A stretch of DNA of 43,193 nt from Acidiferrobacteraceae bacterium (GCA_021323795.1 JAJPKH010000183.1:1-43193); one strand, 5' to 3'; positions 25,050 to 34,684 are shown, numbered from the stretch's first letter. The notes: generated from the sequence alone by a model not told the origin. Made by a program: numbers and translations.

Positions 25050-26126
25050 CTACCGCAACAAGGCGACGCTCTTGATCTGGGCGTACACCGGCATTCCGTT
25101 CTTGAGGCCGAGGTCCGAGGCGGACTTGCGCGTGATGCGGGCGAGCAAGATGGTGTCGCCGACGCGCAAGCGCACGACCACGCGCCCCGGCGCGTCCTCG
25201 GCGATCTCCTCGATCTGCGCCGCCAGCACGTTCTGGGCGCTGGTACGTTCCGGCCGGACCAGTGCCACGCTGACGTCCCGTGCATGGACGCGAAAGCGGG
25301 CTTTCGCGCCCATCGGAGCGGTGTCGCCGATGGCCGCGAGTCGTCCGCCGTTGAATTCGAGATAGGTCAATTGAAAAGCGTCATCGCGCTCCACCACCGT
25401 CGCGTCGATGACCGCGCTCGCGGTATCGCTGCGCGCGAGCGGCAAGTCGAGGCGCGTGAGCATCGCTCCGAGCGCGCCGTGGGCGCGCACGGCGCCGTTC
25501 TCCATCAGCACCATGTAGTCGCACAGCCGCGCGACTTCCTCGGCGGCGTGACTCACGTATAGGGCCGGTATCGACAGCTCCCGGTGCAGTCGCTCGAGGT
25601 ACGGCACGATATCCGCCTTGGCGGCGTCATCGAGTCCGGAGAGCGGCTCATCGAGCAGCAGCAGGCGCGGGCTCGACAACAGCGCGCGCGCGATCGCGAC
25701 GCGCTGGCGCTCGCCGCCCGAGAGGTGCTGCGATCCGCGCGGGAGCAGCGCTTTCAAGCCCAGCCACTCGACCGCCTGCCCGAACTCGATGCGGCGCTCT
25801 TTGGCCGGCGTCCGGTTCAGGCCGTACTCGAGGTTGTCCCGGACGGAAAGATGCGCAAACAAGCTCGCTTCCTGGAACACGTAGCCGATCGCGCGACGAT
25901 GCGCGGGCACGAAGTGCCGGCGCGATTCGTCCTGCCAGCATTCCCCGTCGATACAGACTTTCCCGCGCGGCGCGCGCACCAGCCCGGCGACGCAACGCAG
26001 CACGCTCGTTTTTCCGGAACCGGAAGGGCCAAAGAGCGCGGTGATGCCGCGGCTCGGCGCGGTGAATACGGCATCGAGCGCGAAGCCGCCGAGCGCCGTC
26101 TGCAGGCTCACCTCGATCTTGCTCAC
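25050..26126 (-). CDS. modC: Molybdate ABC transporter ATP-binding protein ModC
   Basis: A 358-residue ABC ATPase. Walker A is GPSGSGKTS (33-41), the Q-loop lies near [14 protein letters not shown], the ABC signature is [15 protein letters not shown], and Walker B is [13 protein letters not shown]. The C-terminal 70 residues are a TOBE/Mop-type oxyanion-binding domain ([43 protein letters not shown]), the mark of ModC among importers. Length is typical (about 350). It overlaps modB by 4 bases at its start and ends the operon modA-modB-modC. It powers molybdate uptake for molybdenum-cofactor enzymes. Sulfate transporters are related, but the TOBE domain and operon favour molybdate. Confidence 0.95.
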   Translation of the reverse strand: MSKIEVSLQTALGGFALDAVFTAPSRGITALFGPSGSGKTSVLRCVAGLVRAPRGKVCIDGECWQDESRRHFVPAHRRAIGYVFQEASLFAHLSVRDNLEYGLNRTPAKERRIEFGQAVEWLGLKALLPRGSQHLSGGERQRVAIARALLSSPRLLLLDEPLSGLDDAAKADIVPYLERLHRELSIPALYVSHAAEEVARLCDYMVLMENGAVRAHGALGAMLTRLDLPLARSDTASAVIDATVVERDDAFQLTYLEFNGGRLAAIGDTAPMGAKARFRVHARDVSVALVRPERTSAQNVLAAQIEEIAEDAPGRVVVRLRVGDTILLARITRKSASDLGLKNGMPVYAQIKSVALLR

Positions 26127-26797
26127 CGCAATGGCTCCCAGCGGCGGTTGATCATGAAGAGCACCAGCAGCACGAGAAAGGCGAAGACCACCATGCCGGC
26201 GGATAGCGCGTGCGCATGCACGTACTCCAGCGCTTCCACATGATCATAAATCGCGACCGACAGCACCTTGGTTTTTCCCGGTATCGCACCGCCGATCATG
26301 AGAACGACGCCGAATTCCCCGACGGTGTGAGCGAAACCCAGCACCGTTGCCGTGAGGAGGCCGGGTCGGGCCAGCGGCAGCGCGACCGTGAAGAAACGAT
26401 TCCATGGCGAGGCGCGCAATGTCGCCGCGACTTCGAGCGGGCGTTCGCCGACGGCCTCGAAGGCGTTATAGATCGGCTGTACCACGAACGGCAGCGAATA
26501 AATCACCGAACCGATGACCAGACCGGCGAACGTGAAGGGCAGCGTCCCGAGCGCGAGTGTTTGGGTGAGCCAGCCACCCGGTCCATTGGGCCCGAGAAAC
26601 AGTAATAGATAAAACCCGAGCACGGTGGGCGGCAATACCAGCGGCAGGGCGACGAAAGCGGCGACCGGCTGCTTCAGCCATGAGCGCGTACGCGCGATCC
26701 ACCAGGCGATCGGCGTGCCGACCAGGAGCAGCACCGCGGTGGTGACGGCGGCGAGTTTTATGGTCAGCCAAACGGCGAGCCAGTCCGCTTCACTCAT
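26123..26797 (-). CDS. modB: Molybdate ABC transporter permease ModB
   Basis: A 224-residue inner-membrane permease with five to six hydrophobic helices, the normal ModB length. The EAA-loop motif ([35 protein letters not shown]) contacts ModC, and the Gly of [15 protein letters not shown] belongs to the ModB signature. The start ATG at 26797 lies 98 bases after the modA stop, and the stop overlaps modC by 4 bases. That 98-base modA-modB gap is somewhat longer than usual, but no terminator is visible in it. Confidence 0.95.
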   Translation of the reverse strand: MSEADWLAVWLTIKLAAVTTAVLLLVGTPIAWWIARTRSWLKQPVAAFVALPLVLPPTVLGFYLLLFLGPNGPGGWLTQTLALGTLPFTFAGLVIGSVIYSLPFVVQPIYNAFEAVGERPLEVAATLRASPWNRFFTVALPLARPGLLTATVLGFAHTVGEFGVVLMIGGAIPGKTKVLSVAIYDHVEALEYVHAHALSAGMVVFAFLVLLVLFMINRRWEPLR

Positions 26798-26895
26798 GTC
26801 GACGGCATCCTGCGGTATCGGCGGTCACACGCGAATGAATTTCTCGCAAGGAAAGGCGAAAACAATTGTTATTGGAAGCAGGACCGTTCAGGGCG

Positions 26896-27660
26896 CTAAC
26901 GCGGCGTAGTGTATCCCAGTTCCTCGATAATCGAACGCGCCGGCGGCGAACGCAGGTAGTCGATAAAGGCGCGCGCGGCGGGTGCATCGGCCGCACGCTT
27001 CAGCAATACCGCCTCCTGATGCAACGGAGCGTAAAGTTCCACCGGCACCAGCCAATACGAGCCGACCTGCGCGGCGGGGAGGGCGCGGACCTGCGCCCAT
27101 GCCACGAAGCCGAGTAGCGCGTTGCCGCTGCGCACAAACTGGAACGCCTGGGTGATGTTTTCGCCTTGCACGAGACGCGGCCGCAGGCGTTCCTCGACGC
27201 CGAGCCGCCGCATCACTTGCACGGCGGCCGCGCCATACGGCGCGGTTGTCGGATTGGCGACGGCGAGGTGCGCGAAGTCGCCCTTGCGCAGTATTGCGCC
27301 GTCCTTATCGACGACGCCCGCTCGCGCGCTCCATAAAACCAGGCGGCCGGTCGCATAGATGAACCGGGTGCCGGAAACGGTCAGGCGCTCCGCTTCGAGC
27401 CTGCGCGGGTAGGCGGCGTCGGCGGCGAGCAGTACGTCGAAGGGCGCGCCGTTCTTGATTTGCGCGTAGAGCTTGCCGGTTGCACCGAAGCTCGTGACGA
27501 GCCTGTGGCCCGTGCGGCGCTCGAAGTCGGGGGCCAGGCGGTTTATCGCCTCGGTGAAATTCGCCGCCGCCGCAACGGTAACGTCCGCGGCCGTGGCCGG
27601 GCCGGGTATCAGGAACGGCGCGAGAAGCACGAACAAGAATGGGAGGAATAGGTGCGGCAT
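26896..27660 (-). CDS. modA: Molybdate-binding periplasmic protein ModA
   Basis: A 254-residue substrate-binding protein with a Sec signal peptide (LFVLLAPFLIPGPATA, cleavage near ATA-AD). The mature protein opens with DVTVAAAANFTEAINRLAPDFERRTGHRLV and has the family's SFGATGKLYAQIKNGAPFDVLLAADAAYP, with the oxyanion contacts expected from the AAA-N and GATG-K loops. It delivers molybdate to ModBC. First gene of the operon. A TTAGAAT (-10-like) occurs about 75 bases upstream on the minus strand. I could not identify a ModE operator. Confidence 0.95.
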   Translation of the reverse strand: MPHLFLPFLFVLLAPFLIPGPATAADVTVAAAANFTEAINRLAPDFERRTGHRLVTSFGATGKLYAQIKNGAPFDVLLAADAAYPRRLEAERLTVSGTRFIYATGRLVLWSARAGVVDKDGAILRKGDFAHLAVANPTTAPYGAAAVQVMRRLGVEERLRPRLVQGENITQAFQFVRSGNALLGFVAWAQVRALPAAQVGSYWLVPVELYAPLHQEAVLLKRAADAPAARAFIDYLRSPPARSIIEELGYTTPR

Positions 27661-27956
27661 AACCGTCTGATTATCTCGGTAGGTAAAGCGGTTTCGACCT
27701 GCGGTTCGCGAAAGGGCGGAAACCGCCGGTTCATTCTAACCCATGGCCGAAGCAGGGAGGCGACAGCCGACGCGCCGGCGGCCGTACTCGCTTGCCGGCT
27801 CAAAAAGGCGTTGCTACAGTGGCCGCGGCATGGCGTGCTGCCGTGCGCTGATTATTAGGCGCGGGGGTTCATAAAGGTACCGGCGCGTTCATTCAGTATC
27901 GAGGGTCATGATGCGACCGGAATAGATCATCAAGCAGTCGGCGGGGAGAGAATAAA
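27661..27956. other. Divergent intergenic region, modA / OFA transporter
   Basis: A 296-base gap. An 8-bp inverted repeat GCGGTTTC (27688-27695) / GAAACCGC (27719-27726) lies in the predicted modA leader. A minus-strand TAGAAT at 27733-27738 could be the modA -10. On the plus strand a ribosome site (GGGGAGAG) precedes the transporter ATG. I could not match the modA leader to the Moco RNA motif by eye. Confidence 0.4.
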
Positions 27957-29270
27957 ATGGAATCGATGCAAGGATCGTCAGCAAACAATAGCGGTATCCT
28001 CAGGTTGGGCCGGTGGTGGCAACTGATCATCGGCATCGTGTGCATGGCGATGATCGCCAATCTTCAGTACGGTTGGACGCTCTTCGTTAATCCCATCAAC
28101 GACAAGTTCCAGTGGGGCAGGGCCGCGATTCAGGTCGCCTTCACGATCTTCGTGCTCACTGAAACCTGGCTGGTGCCGGTCGAAGGTTATCTGGTCGACA
28201 AATTCGGTCCGCGCATTGTTACTCTCATCGGTGGAGTGCTGGTCGGCATTTCCTGGACCATGAACGCCTATGCCGACTCGCTGACGCTGCTGTACATCTC
28301 CGCCGCGATCGGCGGCACCGGCGCGGGCGCGGTGTACGGCACGTGCGTCGGCAATGCGCTCAAGTGGTTTCCCGACCGCCGCGGGTTGGCCGCCGGGTTG
28401 ACCGCGATGGGGTTCGGCGCCGGCTCCGCGCTCACCGTGATTCCGATCGCCTCGATGATCAAGGGCAGCGGTTACGAGGCGACGTTCCTGTATTTCGGTA
28501 TCGGCCAGGGCGTGGTCGTGTTCCTGCTCGGCTGGCTGCTGCGCGCCCCGACCGAGGGCGAACTGCGCGCCGTGCCGAAGACGAGTCTCATCGCCGCGTC
28601 GAAAGTGCCGAACCACACGCCCACCCAGATGGTTAAGACACCGGTCTTTTGGGTCATGTATCTCATGTTCGTCATGATGGCGGCCGGCGGCCTGATGGCG
28701 ACCGCGCAACTCGCGCCGATTGCGAAGGATTTCCAGATCGCGGATATCCCCGTGAGCCTGATGGGCCTGACGCTGCCCGCGCTCACTTTCGCACTCTCGA
28801 TCGATCGGGTGTTGAACGGCGTGACGCGCCCGTTTTTCGGCTGGGTCTCGGACTGGCTCGGGCGCGAGAACACGATGTTCGTCGCGTTCTTCCTGGAAGG
28901 CGTCGGTATCATCGCGCTCAGCCACTTCGGGCGGGACCCGGTCGCGTTCGTGTTGCTGACCGGCCTCGTGTTCTTCGCGTGGGGCGAAATCTACAGCCTG
29001 TTCCCGTCCACCTGCGGCGATACCTACGGGTCGCGCTACGCCACGGCGAACGCCGGGCTGCTCTACACGGCGAAAGGCACGGCGTCGCTGCTCGTGCCGT
29101 TCACGAGCATACTCGCCGCGAGCGGCGGCTGGCATACCGTGTTCTACGCGGCGGCGGCATTGAACATCGTCGCCGCGGTGATGGCGCTGGCGGTGTTGAA
29201 ACCCCTGCGCCAGCGCATGTTGGGCGCGCCCGAGGTGGAAGCGAGCGCTATCGGAGTCGCCGCCGAGTAA
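27957..29270 (+). CDS. MFS transporter, oxalate/formate antiporter (OFA) family
   Basis: A 437-residue major-facilitator protein with 12 predicted helices. OFA-family traits are the N-terminal LQYGWTLFVNPINDKFQW, the amphipathic VPVEGYLVDKFGPRIV after helix 2, and GGTGAGAVYGTCVGNALKWFPDRRGLAAG, all characteristic of OxlT relatives. Helix 11 has ATANAGLLYTAKGTASLL, where the lysine corresponds in position to the substrate-binding Lys355 of OxlT. The substrate is therefore probably a small dicarboxylate such as oxalate, exchanged for formate or imported. Its neighbours, especially the oxalyl-CoA-synthetase-like ligase three genes on, support that. The start has a good ribosome site. Confidence 0.88.
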   Translation: MESMQGSSANNSGILRLGRWWQLIIGIVCMAMIANLQYGWTLFVNPINDKFQWGRAAIQVAFTIFVLTETWLVPVEGYLVDKFGPRIVTLIGGVLVGISWTMNAYADSLTLLYISAAIGGTGAGAVYGTCVGNALKWFPDRRGLAAGLTAMGFGAGSALTVIPIASMIKGSGYEATFLYFGIGQGVVVFLLGWLLRAPTEGELRAVPKTSLIAASKVPNHTPTQMVKTPVFWVMYLMFVMMAAGGLMATAQLAPIAKDFQIADIPVSLMGLTLPALTFALSIDRVLNGVTRPFFGWVSDWLGRENTMFVAFFLEGVGIIALSHFGRDPVAFVLLTGLVFFAWGEIYSLFPSTCGDTYGSRYATANAGLLYTAKGTASLLVPFTSILAASGGWHTVFYAAAALNIVAAVMALAVLKPLRQRMLGAPEVEASAIGVAAE

Positions 29271-29293
29271 GAAGCGTTGTCTCGGGTTCGCGC

Positions 29294-30058
29294 ATGCGCT
29301 GGTTGAGGTTTTCCCGGCAGGACACGGCCGGGTTCGGTTTCGTCGAAGCCGACCGCGTTCGCGTCTGTCGCGGCGATATGTTCGGGGCCTACGAGCCGAC
29401 CGATCAAGCGCTCGCCTTGAGCGAGATCCAGTGGGAACCGCCTTGCGTCCCGACGAAAATGATCGCGCTCTGGAACAACTTCCACGAAGCGGCGCGGAAG
29501 TTCTCCCTCGCGCTGCCCGAAACTCCGCTGTTCTTTATCAAGAGCGCCAATTCGTTTTGCGCCCACGGCGCGACCATCCCGCCGCCCCGATCCTACTCCG
29601 GTCGCGTGCTTTATGAGGGCGAGCTGGGCATCGTCATCGGCAAGCGCGGCAAGAATATCGCGCCGGAGGACGCCGCGGCGCACATCTTCGGCTACACCTG
29701 CGTCAACGACGTAACCGCCATCGACCTGCTGAAGGCGGACCCGAGCTTCACCCAGTGGACGCGCGCGAAGAGTTTCGACGGGTTCAGCCCGTTCGGGCCG
29801 GTCGTCGCGACGGACGTAAGCCCGGCCGATTTGTCGGTGCGCACGCTCGTCAATGGCAAGGAGCGGCAGAACTACCCGGTGCGCGATATGATCTTCGCGC
29901 CGGCGCAACTGGTGAGCCTGATCTCGCGAGACACGACGCTGTCGCCGGGCGATATCATCTCGTGCGGCACCTCGGTCGGTTCCGGACCGATGCCGCATGG
30001 GGCGACCGTTGAAATCGTCATCGAGGGTATCGGCACGCTTTCGAACCGGTATGGTTAA
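29294..30058 (+). CDS. Fumarylacetoacetate hydrolase (FAH) family protein
   Basis: 254 residues from the ATG at 29294 (MRWLRFSR); the track ORF begins far inside the transporter gene. The FAH C-terminal fold is present: a short N-terminal lid, IALWNNFHEAARKF, PLFFIKSANSFCAHGATIPPP, the metal-binding Glu pair in YEGELGIVIGKRGKNI, the NDVTAIDL aspartate and KSFDGFSPFGPV. Family reactions include C-C hydrolysis of acylpyruvates, oxaloacetate decarboxylation and hydratase steps in aromatic breakdown. With an OFA transporter and a ligase alongside, an oxalate- or oxaloacetate-related role is possible, but sequence alone cannot settle it. It starts 23 bases after the transporter stop. Confidence 0.88.
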   Translation: MRWLRFSRQDTAGFGFVEADRVRVCRGDMFGAYEPTDQALALSEIQWEPPCVPTKMIALWNNFHEAARKFSLALPETPLFFIKSANSFCAHGATIPPPRSYSGRVLYEGELGIVIGKRGKNIAPEDAAAHIFGYTCVNDVTAIDLLKADPSFTQWTRAKSFDGFSPFGPVVATDVSPADLSVRTLVNGKERQNYPVRDMIFAPAQLVSLISRDTTLSPGDIISCGTSVGSGPMPHGATVEIVIEGIGTLSNRYG

Positions 30059-30087
30059 CGGACGATGCATTAGCCAATGAGGATGCG

Positions 30088-31092
30088 ATGAAGATTGTCG
30101 TGGTGGGGGCGGGCGCGATCGGCGGCTATCTCGGCGCCAAGCTCGCGCTTGCCGGTGAAGAGGTCACGTTCATCGCGCGCGGCGCGAACCTTGCGGCGCT
30201 AAAAGCGCAAGGCCTGAAGCTGATCCTCGAAGACGGCACCGAGGCGCACGCGCGCGACGTGCGCGCGTGCGAAAAAGCCGCCGACGCCGGTCCGCACGAC
30301 GTCGTGCTCCTCACGTTGAAGGCGCACCAGGTAGCGGCCGTCGCCGAGAGCCTGCGCCATCTGTGCGGCGAGCGAACCGCCATCGTGACGATGCAGAACG
30401 GCATCCCGTGGTGGTATTTCCACAAGCACGGCGGCGAATACGAAGGCAAGCCCGTGCGCGCCGCCGACCCCGACGGCACGATCGCGCGCCACATCGACCC
30501 CGCACGGGTCATCGGCAGCGTGGTCTACCCGGCGGCCAACCTCGTCGCGCCCGGTGTCGTGCAGGTGATCGAAGGCAACCGCTTCAGCCTCGGCGAGCTC
30601 GACGGCTCCACCACGCCGCGGCTGCAAGCGATCGCCCAGAGCCTGATAAAAGCCGGGTTCAAGGCGCCGATCACGAACGACATCCGCGGCGAAATCTGGC
30701 TCAAGCTCTGGGGCAACCTGAGCTTCAATCCGATCAGCGCGCTGACTCACGCCACCCTCGTCGACATCTGCCGGTTTCCGCTGACGCGCGATCTCGCGAT
30801 GCAGATGATGCTCGAGGCCGAAGCGATCGCGAAGAAGCTCGGCGTCACGTTCAAAGTCAGCATCGAGCGGCGGATCGCCGGCGCGGAAAAAGTGGGCGCG
30901 CACAAGACGTCCATGTTGCAGGATATCGAGCAAGGGCGACCCATCGAGATCGAAGCGCTGGTCGGCTCGGTGGTCGAGCTCGGCGCGCTGACGCAGACGC
31001 CGACGCCCCACATCGGCGCCGTCTATGCGTGCGCCAGCCTGCTCGCGCAGACGCTGAACGCGCAACACGGCAAGCTCGAAATCGTGCGTTAG
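30088..31092 (+). CDS. 2-dehydropantoate 2-reductase (ketopantoate reductase) family protein
   Basis: A 334-residue PanE-family NADPH oxidoreductase. The N-terminal Rossmann motif is VVGAGAIGGYLGAKLA, followed by FIARGANLAALKAQGL. TMQNGIPWWYFHKHG contains the conserved Asn, LKLWGNLSFNPISALTHAT contains the catalytic Lys-x-x-x-Asn region, and HKTSMLQDIEQGRPIEIEALVGSVVELG is the C-terminal signature. Many such proteins outside pantothenate operons reduce other 2-oxo acids. With its present neighbours (transporter, FAH protein, oxalyl-CoA-like ligase) a catabolic 2-oxoacid role is more likely than vitamin synthesis. The insertion around KPVRAADPDGT is longer than in E. coli PanE (303 residues). 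Confidence 0.88.
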   Translation: MKIVVVGAGAIGGYLGAKLALAGEEVTFIARGANLAALKAQGLKLILEDGTEAHARDVRACEKAADAGPHDVVLLTLKAHQVAAVAESLRHLCGERTAIVTMQNGIPWWYFHKHGGEYEGKPVRAADPDGTIARHIDPARVIGSVVYPAANLVAPGVVQVIEGNRFSLGELDGSTTPRLQAIAQSLIKAGFKAPITNDIRGEIWLKLWGNLSFNPISALTHATLVDICRFPLTRDLAMQMMLEAEAIAKKLGVTFKVSIERRIAGAEKVGAHKTSMLQDIEQGRPIEIEALVGSVVELGALTQTPTPHIGAVYACASLLAQTLNAQHGKLEIVR

Positions 31093-31127
31093 ATTTTTTT
31101 GAACCATAACGTCGGGAATCGTAAGCC

Positions 31128-32654
31128 ATGAGCACTGCTTCCACTGTCATCGAATTGTTGAATGCCGGCGCGCCCGCGGCGCGCGCCTTGAGCGCGCCGG
31201 GCGGCGCTCCGCTGACCTATCAGGCGCTGCGCGGTTTGGTCGCCGAGACGATCAAAACGCTCAACGGCAAGGGCATCGGCAGAAACGACCGCGTGGCGAT
31301 CGTGCTCGACAACGGGCCGGAGATGGCGACCGCGTTTCTCGGTGTCGCCGCCGGCGCCACCGCCGCGCCGTTGAATCCCGGTTATCGCGCGGAGGAATTC
31401 GAATTCTATCTGACGGATCTGAAAGCCAAGCTGCTGATCATCGAGAGCGAAAAGATTTCGCCGGCCGTGGACGTGGCAAACAAGCTCGGCATTCCCATCG
31501 CGCGGTTGCGGGCGACGCCGGAGAAAGGCGCCGGATATTTCGCGCTGGCATTCCCGCACGCGGCGCCGGCCGCGGCCGCGCGGCCCGGGCCCGGCGCGGC
31601 GGACGACATCGCGCTGGTGCTGCACACCTCCGGCACGACGTCGCGCCCCAAGATCGTGCCGCTCATGCAGCGCAACATCTGCGCCTCGGCGCACCACATT
31701 CGCCGCACGCTCGCCTTCACCGCCGCCGATCGCGGTCTCAATATCATGCCGTTGTTCCACATTCACGGACTGATCGCCGGCATTCTTTCGCCGCTTTCCG
31801 CCGGGGGCGAGGTGTGCTGCACGCCGGGATTCAACGCGCTCAAGTTTTTCGGCTGGATGGCGGAAGCACGGCCGACCTGGTACACGGGTGTGCCGACGAT
31901 GCATCAAGCCATATTGGCGCGCGCCGACAAGAACGCCGACGTAATCCAGGCGAATCCGTTGCGCTTTATCCGCTCGTCCTCGTCCTCGATGCCCCCGCAA
32001 GTAATTCGCGAGCTCGAACGCGTGTTCGGGGCGCCGGTCATCGAGGCCTACAGCATGACCGAAGCCGCGCACCAGATGACGAGCAATCCCTTGCCGCCCG
32101 GCAAGCGCAAGCCCGGGGCGGTCGGCGTGGCGGCCGGCCCGGAGGTGTGCGTGCTCGACGGCGCCGGCAACCCGGTCGCGCCCGGCGTGGTGGGGGAGGT
32201 CGCGATCCGCGGCCCGAACGTAATGTCGGGCTACGAGAATAATCCCAAGGCCAACGCCGAGGCGTTCGTGAACGGCTGGTTCCGTACCGGCGACCAGGGC
32301 GTGATGGACGCCGAGGGCTACGTCAGCATCACCGGTCGCTTGAAGGAGATCATCAACCGCGGCGGCGAGAAGGTCTCGCCGCGCGAAGTGGACGAGGTGC
32401 TCATGGACCATCCCGCCGTCGCGCAGTGCGTCACGTTCGCGATTCCCCATGAAAAACTCGGCGAGGACGTCGCCGCCCTGGTGGTGCTGCGGGAGGGCGC
32501 GACGGCGGGCGAAAAGGAGCTGCGCGACTTCGCGGCCGTGCACCTGGCCGACTTCAAGGTCCCGCGCAAGATTCTTTTCCGCAGCGAGATCCCCAAAGGC
32601 GCGACCGGAAAATTGCAGCGCATCGGGCTCGCGCAAAAACTCGGTATCGCTTAA
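31128..32654 (+). CDS. Oxalyl-CoA synthetase-like acyl-CoA ligase
   Basis: A 508-residue ANL ligase. P-loop HTSGTTSRPKI is at 166-176, EAYSMTEA is motif A5, GWFRTGD is A7 and PKGATGK near the C-terminus carries the catalytic lysine (about K495). It reads as close to plant AAE3 and yeast Pcs60, the oxalyl-CoA synthetases: shared stretches are AEEFEFYL, HTSGTTSRPK, WYTGVPTMHQ, LRFIRS, FGAPVIEAYSMTEA and MTSNPLPPG. The likely reaction is oxalate + ATP + CoA to oxalyl-CoA. Together with the OFA transporter upstream this suggests oxalate uptake and activation. No oxalyl-CoA decarboxylase or formyl-CoA transferase is intact in the window. Confidence 0.85.
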   Translation: MSTASTVIELLNAGAPAARALSAPGGAPLTYQALRGLVAETIKTLNGKGIGRNDRVAIVLDNGPEMATAFLGVAAGATAAPLNPGYRAEEFEFYLTDLKAKLLIIESEKISPAVDVANKLGIPIARLRATPEKGAGYFALAFPHAAPAAAARPGPGAADDIALVLHTSGTTSRPKIVPLMQRNICASAHHIRRTLAFTAADRGLNIMPLFHIHGLIAGILSPLSAGGEVCCTPGFNALKFFGWMAEARPTWYTGVPTMHQAILARADKNADVIQANPLRFIRSSSSSMPPQVIRELERVFGAPVIEAYSMTEAAHQMTSNPLPPGKRKPGAVGVAAGPEVCVLDGAGNPVAPGVVGEVAIRGPNVMSGYENNPKANAEAFVNGWFRTGDQGVMDAEGYVSITGRLKEIINRGGEKVSPREVDEVLMDHPAVAQCVTFAIPHEKLGEDVAALVVLREGATAGEKELRDFAAVHLADFKVPRKILFRSEIPKGATGKLQRIGLAQKLGIA

Positions 32655-32690
32655 CCGGAAGCTGTCCGGGGAGAGAACAGCCGCCGCGCT

Positions 32691-33353
32691 TCACGCGCTC
32701 GTCGGCGGACTGTCGAGCCGCGCCAGCGCCTCGCGGTAGACCGCCTCGGTTTCCCGTTCCTGCCGCAGCGCGATGCCGAGATCGTGCAGCAGGCCGTCCT
32801 TTAGACCGTACACCCAGCCGTGCACGGTCAGATCCTGGCGCGCGGCCCACGCATCCTGCACGATGGTGGTACGGCACACCTGCATCACTTGCTCGATCAC
32901 GTTGAGTTCGCACAAGCGGTCCCAGCGCGCGTCTCCGGCGGGAAGCCCGGCCATCAGCGCGGCGTGTTTGTCGCGCACGTCCTCGATATGACGCAGCCAG
33001 TTGTTGATCAATCCGAGGCGTTCGCCCTCCAGCGCCGACTTCACCCCGCCGCATCCGTAGTGACCGCACACGATGATGTGCCTCACTTTCAGCACGTCGA
33101 CCGCGTACTGAATGACGGAGAGGCAGTTGAGGTCGCTGTGAACCACGACGTTGCCGACGTTGCGATGGACGAACACTTCGCCCGGCTGCAGTCCGGTGAT
33201 CTGGTTCGCCGGCACGCGGCTGTCGGAGCACCCGATCCATAGATATTCCGGCCGCTGAATGGCGGCGAGCTTGCGGAAGAAGCTCGCGTCTTGCGCGCGG
33301 GTCTTGGCCGCCCAGTCGCGATTGTTGTCGAAAAGCTTCTGCAGGTAGCGCAT
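32691..33353 (-). CDS. can: Beta-class carbonic anhydrase
   Basis: A 220-residue beta-carbonic anhydrase, interconverting carbon dioxide and bicarbonate in the cytoplasm. Zinc ligands are C42, H98 and C101, with the D44-R46 dyad in GCSDSRVPAN and the second half of the site in CGHYGCGG. Length and N-terminus (MRYLQKLFDNNRDWA) match E. coli Can (220 residues). The gene is convergent with the ligase gene (36 bases between stops) and begins only 14 bases after the stop of the NADH dehydrogenase, so the two are likely co-transcribed. Confidence 0.96.
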   Translation of the reverse strand: MRYLQKLFDNNRDWAAKTRAQDASFFRKLAAIQRPEYLWIGCSDSRVPANQITGLQPGEVFVHRNVGNVVVHSDLNCLSVIQYAVDVLKVRHIIVCGHYGCGGVKSALEGERLGLINNWLRHIEDVRDKHAALMAGLPAGDARWDRLCELNVIEQVMQVCRTTIVQDAWAARQDLTVHGWVYGLKDGLLHDLGIALRQERETEAVYREALARLDSPPTSA

Positions 33354-33367
33354 GCCGATGCGATCGA

Positions 33368-34684
33368 TCAGTGCAGCTTGGTGCGTGGTCGCGTCGGGCG
33401 CGTCAGGAAGTCCGCGATGACCAGCAGCACCGTGCGCAGAGCGCCGAAAAGCGCGCGCTGGTGCAGTCGATAGAGGCTGCGGTAAACGATGCGCGCGATC
33501 CAGCCTTCAAGCCAGATATCCCCGGTCAGGTTGCCCATAAGATTACCCACGGTCGTGTATTCGCTCAAGGATACGAGCGAGCCGTAGTCGTGGTACACGA
33601 ATTTGCGCAACGGTTTTCCCTTCAAGCGCCGCGCGAGCGAGCGCACCAGCAGCGACGCTTGTTGATGGGCCGCCTGCGCCGTCGGAGGAACCGGCCGGTC
33701 ATGGCCGGGACGCGGACAACTCGCGCAGTCGCCGAGCGCGAAGATGTCAGGGTCGCGCGTCGTCTGCAGCGTCTGGTGCACGACCAGCTGGTTCAGGCGA
33801 TTGGTTTCGAGCCCGCCGATGTCTTTGAGAAAATCGGGCGCCTTGATGCCGGCCGCCCACACCTTGAGCGCGGCATGGACGAACATGCCGTCGTGCATGT
33901 AAAGGCCGTTCGCCGTCACGCGCGTGACCCGCTTTCCCGTGTACACGTTGACGTGCAGGCGCTTCAGCTCCTTCTCGGCGGGTTCGGACAGCCGGGCCGG
34001 CAGCGCGGGCAGGATGCGCTCCGCCGCTTCGACGAGCGTCAGTTGCACGTCTTTCTCGGGCACGATGCGATCGAAGCCGTAAGCGACGAATTGACGCGCG
34101 GTGTGGTGCAGCTCGGCGGCGAGCTCGACGCCGGTCGCGCCCGCGCCGACGATGGCGACGTTCAAGAGCCCGCTGTCCGCCGGAATGCCCTGCGTCTGCG
34201 CCCGCATGTAGGTTTCCAGCAGGCGCTGCTGAAACCGATCCGCCTCTTCGCGGTTGTCGAGAAACGTGCAGTATTCGCGCACGCCGGAAATGCCGAAATC
34301 ATTCGTGACGCTGCCGATCGCGATGACCAGCAGATCGTAGGGAACGGTACGTTCGGGAATGATGATCGATTCGTCGGCGCCGAGCGTCGGCGCGAGGTGC
34401 ACGAGCCTATGTTCGCGATCGAGGCTATGAAACCGCCCGAGGCGAAAGTCGAAACCGCGCCAGCGCGCCTGCGCGAGATAATCGAGCGCGTCTTCGTAAG
34501 AATCGAGCGTGCCCGCCGCCACCTCGTGCAGCAGCGGTTTCCACAGATGCGTCAGCGAGCAGTCGATCAGTGTGACGTGCGCGCGGTGGCGCCGCCCGAG
34601 CTTGTCGCCGAGCCGACTGGCGAGCTCGAGGCCGCCCGCGCCGCCGCCGATGACGACGATGCGGGGAAGTTGTTCCGTTGTCAT
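33368..34684 (-). CDS. Type II NADH:quinone oxidoreductase (NDH-2 family)
   Basis: 438 residues from the ATG at 34684 (MTTEQLPRIV); the track's longer start adds only low-complexity residues. Two Rossmann motifs are present: VVIGGGAGGLELASRLG for FAD (about 10-26) and VAIVGAGATGVELAAEL for NADH (about 170-186). LKVWAAGIKAPDFL and the FALGDCASCP segment are typical of NDH-2. A C-terminal amphipathic region (GWIARIVYRSLYRLHQRALFG) would hold it on the inner membrane. It oxidises NADH and reduces quinone without pumping protons. The carbonic anhydrase gene follows after 14 bases. Sulfide:quinone reductases share the fold, but their conserved cysteines are not seen. Confidence 0.92.
   Translation of the reverse strand: MTTEQLPRIVVIGGGAGGLELASRLGDKLGRRHRAHVTLIDCSLTHLWKPLLHEVAAGTLDSYEDALDYLAQARWRGFDFRLGRFHSLDREHRLVHLAPTLGADESIIIPERTVPYDLLVIAIGSVTNDFGISGVREYCTFLDNREEADRFQQRLLETYMRAQTQGIPADSGLLNVAIVGAGATGVELAAELHHTARQFVAYGFDRIVPEKDVQLTLVEAAERILPALPARLSEPAEKELKRLHVNVYTGKRVTRVTANGLYMHDGMFVHAALKVWAAGIKAPDFLKDIGGLETNRLNQLVVHQTLQTTRDPDIFALGDCASCPRPGHDRPVPPTAQAAHQQASLLVRSLARRLKGKPLRKFVYHDYGSLVSLSEYTTVGNLMGNLTGDIWLEGWIARIVYRSLYRLHQRALFGALRTVLLVIADFLTRPTRPRTKLH

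Noticed and set aside
27688-27726. modA leader hairpin as a molybdenum-cofactor riboswitch
   Set aside because: Only one 8-bp stem could be seen and the conserved core of the Moco motif was not found by eye; a covariance-model search would decide.
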